A stretch of DNA of 8,078 nt from an uncultured bacterium (GTDB lineage: Bacteria > Chloroflexota > Anaerolineae > JACIWP01), in contig CAIQJD010000871.1 of NCBI GenBank assembly GCA_903872005.1, positions 1 through 8,078 on the forward strand. The letters run 5' to 3'. Positions 6,261 to 8,078 of the stretch are shown in pieces. A program made the translations under genes and the position numbers. Within the stretch, counting starts at the first letter, position 1. The number at the start of each line of letters is the position of its first letter. The notes below the pieces were generated by a model. That model was not told the DNA's origin. It saw only the letters and a program-made list of their open reading frames with translations, and ran no database searches.

Positions 6261-7214
6261 ATGCCAACTGAATCGCAGAAGCAAGAGCTATCACAACGCG
6301 AACTCATTGCAGCCTCGGCCGTCTCTCTGGCCGGCGACACCTTCGCTTTTCGCGAGATTGAATCCCCCGGCCGGCGCGCCTGGCGGCGCTTCAAGAAGCA
6401 TCGCCTGGCTATCTTGGGCGTCGTGATCCTCACCATCATGGCGATCACCGCGATTGGAGCCGACTTCATCGCCCCCTATACCTTCTCGGAGCAAGACCTG
6501 ACCCGCTATCGTGAAGGCCCCAGCGTGACCCACTGGCTCGGCACCGACTCCTATGGCCGCGACGTCCTGAGCCGGCTCATGTATGGCGGGCGCGTCTCCC
6601 TCAGCGTGGGTCTGGTGGCTGTCGCGATCATGGAAGCCATCGCCATCATCCTGGGATCGCTGGCCGGCTACTATGGCGGCGTCGTGGACTGGATCGTCAT
6701 GCGTCTGGTGGACATTGTGATGACCTTCCCCTGGCTCATCATCGTAGTCATCCTGGTAACCCTGCTGGGGCCAAGCGTCTTCAACGCCATGCTCGCCATC
6801 GGTATCCTGGGGTGGACCATCCCGACCCGTCTGGTGCGCGGCCAGATCCTCGCCATCCGCGAGATGGACTACGTGCTGTCAGCGCGCGCCATCGGCGTGC
6901 AGAACTGGCGCATCATCATCAGCCATGTCTTGCCCGGCGTGGTTGGCCCGTTGGTGGTCAATGCCACCTTCGCCGTCGCCGGCGCCATCCTGACCGAAGC
7001 CGGCCTCTCCTTCCTGGGCCTCGGCGTCCAGCCGCCCATCGCAAGCTGGGGCAACATGATGAATGCCGCCATGGAACTGATCATCCTGGAGCAGATGCCC
7101 TGGCTCTGGGTGCCGCCGGGCGTCTGCGTCATGCTCTCGGTACTGGCGATCAACTTCATCGGCGATGGCCTGCGCGACGCCCTGGATCCCAAAGGGATGT
7201 TGGGCAAGAAATAG
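6261..7214 (+). CDS. ABC transporter permease, DppC/OppC type
   Basis: A 317-residue partner permease of the DppC/OppC family, forming the second half of the membrane channel. A cytoplasmic N-terminal tail (1-48) contains SPGRRAWRRFKKHRLAILG (35-53), the usual lead into membrane segment 1 (about 49-72). The periplasmic-side block LGTDSYGRDVLSRLMYGGR (93-111) is the strongest family signature, followed by SLAGYYGGVVDW (133-144). The EAA loop is at about 204-228 (YVLSARAIGV, then HVLPGVVG). The C-terminal half has ILTEAGLSFLGLGVQPP (243-259), SWGNMM (262-267) and GDGLRDALDP (301-310). Length is typical. It is coupled to the DppB-type gene by a 10-nt gap. No ATPase or solute-binding gene follows: an intrinsic terminator comes 25 nt after the stop, so the remaining importer parts must be encoded elsewhere. 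Confidence 0.95.
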   Translation: MPTESQKQELSQRELIAASAVSLAGDTFAFREIESPGRRAWRRFKKHRLAILGVVILTIMAITAIGADFIAPYTFSEQDLTRYREGPSVTHWLGTDSYGRDVLSRLMYGGRVSLSVGLVAVAIMEAIAIILGSLAGYYGGVVDWIVMRLVDIVMTFPWLIIVVILVTLLGPSVFNAMLAIGILGWTIPTRLVRGQILAIREMDYVLSARAIGVQNWRIIISHVLPGVVGPLVVNATFAVAGAILTEAGLSFLGLGVQPPIASWGNMMNAAMELIILEQMPWLWVPPGVCVMLSVLAINFIGDGLRDALDPKGMLGKK

Positions 7215-7239
7215 CGCGCCGGCCCGCAAACCGCATCAA

Positions 7240-7269
7240 AACCCCCGATCTTCCCATAGGTCGGGGGTT
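7240..7269 (+). terminator. Intrinsic (Rho-independent) terminator after the permease pair
   Basis: Left arm AACCCCCGATCT (7240-7251) pairs with right arm AGGTCGGGGGTT (7258-7269): 12 pairs with one G-U wobble and a 6-nt loop (TTCCCA). A short T-rich tail TTCTTT (7268-7273) follows. On the opposite strand the stem runs into TTTT, so it may work in both directions. The tail is short for a terminator, but the stem is strong. Confidence 0.8.
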
Positions 7270-7278
7270 CTTTGCGAG

Positions 7279-7284
7279 AGGAGG
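7279..7284 (+). promoter_or_regulatory. Perfect Shine-Dalgarno facing an ACG triplet
   Basis: AGGAGG is the full anti-16S complement. Five nt downstream, at the position where a start is expected and in frame with the Mut7-C gene, lies ACG (7290-7292). No ATG, GTG or TTG occurs in any frame from the Shine-Dalgarno to about 7319. Confidence 0.65.
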
Positions 7285-7289
7285 CTCCT

Positions 7290-7799
7290 ACGGCCACACC
7301 GTCGGACGAGCCGCGCCTGTTGGCCGACGCCATGCTGGGCGCATTGGCGCGCTGGCTGCGCGCCCTGGGCTACGACGCCGCCTATGACGCCGGCCTCTCC
7401 GATCACGCCCTGGCGCGGCTGGCGCGCGCCGAAGGGCGCGTCCTGCTGACGCGCGACCGCGAGCTGACCCGCCGGCGCAACTTGCGCGTCCTCTTCATCG
7501 CCAGCCAGGAGTGGCCGGCGCAACTGCGCCAGGTCCGACGCGAGCTGCCCTTGCCGGCGCCGGCCCCCTTCACCCGCTGCCTGGCCTGCAACGCGCCTCT
7601 GGAGCCGCTGACCCGTAGCGAAGCCTGGGGCCTCATTCCGCCATATATCTTCGTCACGCACAACCAGTTTCGCCTCTGCCCGGCGTGCAACCAGGTCTTC
7701 TGGCGCGGCTCCCATTGGCAGCGTATGGAAGCGACGCTGGCCGGCCTGGGGCTGCTTGACCCGGAGCGTTCCAATTCTCAGCCCTGTGAGGTGATATGA
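7290..7799 (+). CDS. Mut7-C RNase domain protein (PIN-like, zinc ribbon)
   Basis: A protein of about 169 residues of the Mut7-C family (PF01927): a PIN-like RNase domain plus a C-terminal zinc ribbon, found across bacteria and archaea with no settled role. Residues counted from 7290: LLADAMLGALARWLRALGYD (10-29) holds the first catalytic Asp13; VLLTRDREL (51-59) holds the acidic Asp56 with Arg55; RCLACNAPLE (96-105) and CPACNQVFWRGSHW (130-143) give the CxxC pairs Cys97/Cys100 and Cys130/Cys133. The start is unresolved. Shine-Dalgarno spacing points to the non-standard ACG at 7290. A TTG at 7272 lies at the edge of the terminator without a good ribosome site, and a TTG at 7320 or ATG at 7332 would cut into the first conserved strand. 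Its stop overlaps the next start as ATGA, implying coupled translation. The domain call is firm; the start is not. Confidence 0.88.
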   Translation, partial: TATPSDEPRLLADAMLGALARWLRALGYDAAYDAGLSDHALARLARAEGRVLLTRDRELTRRRNLRVLFIASQEWPAQLRQVRRELPLPAPAPFTRCLACNAPLEPLTRSEAWGLIPPYIFVTHNQFRLCPACNQVFWRGSHWQRMEATLAGLGLLDPERSNSQPCEVI

Positions 7800-8078
7800 A
7801 CGCCTGTTCTACTTGCCCATCCGATTCCGCCGCCCTGCACATCATCGAGCCGGCCGACAACGTCGCCACCGCGATGGCGGATCTCGTGGCCGGCCAGAGC
7901 GTCGTCGCGCGTGACACCCGGGGCGCCGAACGCGCGCTGCGCCTGCTGGAGGACATCCCCTTCGGCCACAAGGCCGCGCTGGTGGATATGCCGGCCGGCG
8001 CGGCGGTGATCAAATATGGCCTGCCCATTGGCCGCGCCAATCGGGCTATCTCCGCCGGCCAGTATGTGCATGTGCACA
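7796..8078 (+). CDS. UxaA-family dehydratase, SAF domain (3'-truncated)
   Basis: The first 94 residues of a UxaA/altronate dehydratase family protein, continuing past the right edge. The SAF domain is clear: ALHIIEPADNVATAMADL (13-30), IPFGHKAAL (54-62), VIKYGLPIGRANRAI (71-85) and GQYVHVH (88-94). Family members dehydrate sugar acids (altronate, galactarate and related) to 2-keto-3-deoxy acids using iron. In many bacteria the SAF domain is a separate small subunit of about 100 residues followed by a large catalytic subunit; in others the two are fused. The window ends before this can be decided. The start ATG 7796-7798 overlaps the TGA of the Mut7-C gene, with GAGGTGA at 7788-7794 as ribosome site. 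An extra N-terminal CSTC (Cys4, Cys7) precedes the domain and is not part of the family core. The substrate is unknown; context suggests a deoxysugar or uronate acid. Confidence 0.88.
   Translation, partial: MNACSTCPSDSAALHIIEPADNVATAMADLVAGQSVVARDTRGAERALRLLEDIPFGHKAALVDMPAGAAVIKYGLPIGRANRAISAGQYVHVH

Noticed and set aside
7279..7289. AGGAG-G-CTCCT palindrome as a hairpin or operator
   Set aside because: A 1-nt loop cannot form a stable hairpin, and the left arm is explained by the Shine-Dalgarno sequence.

Overview
The window is GC-rich bacterial DNA, and every gene I can support is on the + strand. Gene content (GH106-type glycosidase, L-rhamnose mutarotase, class II aldolase, a URO-D-fold protein, peptide/oligosaccharide-type ABC permeases, a UxaA-family dehydratase) together with Shine-Dalgarno-led starts fits a free-living saccharolytic bacterium. 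A Chloroflexota (Anaerolineae-like) chromosome is my best guess, but this is inference from gene style and base composition; no rRNA or marker gene confirms it.

Region 1 (1-5185) is a rhamnoside/deoxysugar catabolic cluster that starts before the window. It holds the C-terminal part of a class II sugar-phosphate aldolase, an L-rhamnose mutarotase (RhaM family), a URO-D-superfamily protein that lacks the haem-enzyme signature, and a 1008-residue cytoplasmic GH106-like glycosidase. Gaps are 39, 48 and 18 nt, so one transcript is likely. Read together: the glycosidase frees L-rhamnose (or a similar deoxysugar) from an imported glycoside, the mutarotase interconverts its anomers, and the aldolase cleaves the ketose 1-phosphate. 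The isomerase and kinase expected in between are not in this window. The URO-D-like protein has no assigned step.

Region 2 (5186-7269) is a separate transcription unit. It opens with a textbook sigma-70 promoter (TTGACA, 17 bp, TATAAT with an extended -10 TG), carries a DppB-type and a DppC-type ABC permease gene, and closes with a strong intrinsic terminator hairpin. No substrate-binding protein or ATPase gene accompanies the permeases here.

Region 3 (7270-8078) begins directly after that hairpin with a Mut7-C/PIN-like RNase gene. Its near-perfect Shine-Dalgarno sequence faces an ACG triplet instead of a normal start codon. Its stop overlaps (ATGA) the start of a UxaA-family SAF-domain gene that runs off the right edge.

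I see no rRNA, tRNA, CRISPR array, insertion sequence or attachment site. No gene-free stretch exceeds about 100 bases. The most interesting items are the URO-D-like protein of unknown role in a rhamnose cluster, the possible ACG start, the consensus promoter with inverted repeats over its start site, and a roughly tenfold excess of the palindrome GCCGGC that thins out in the first permease gene.
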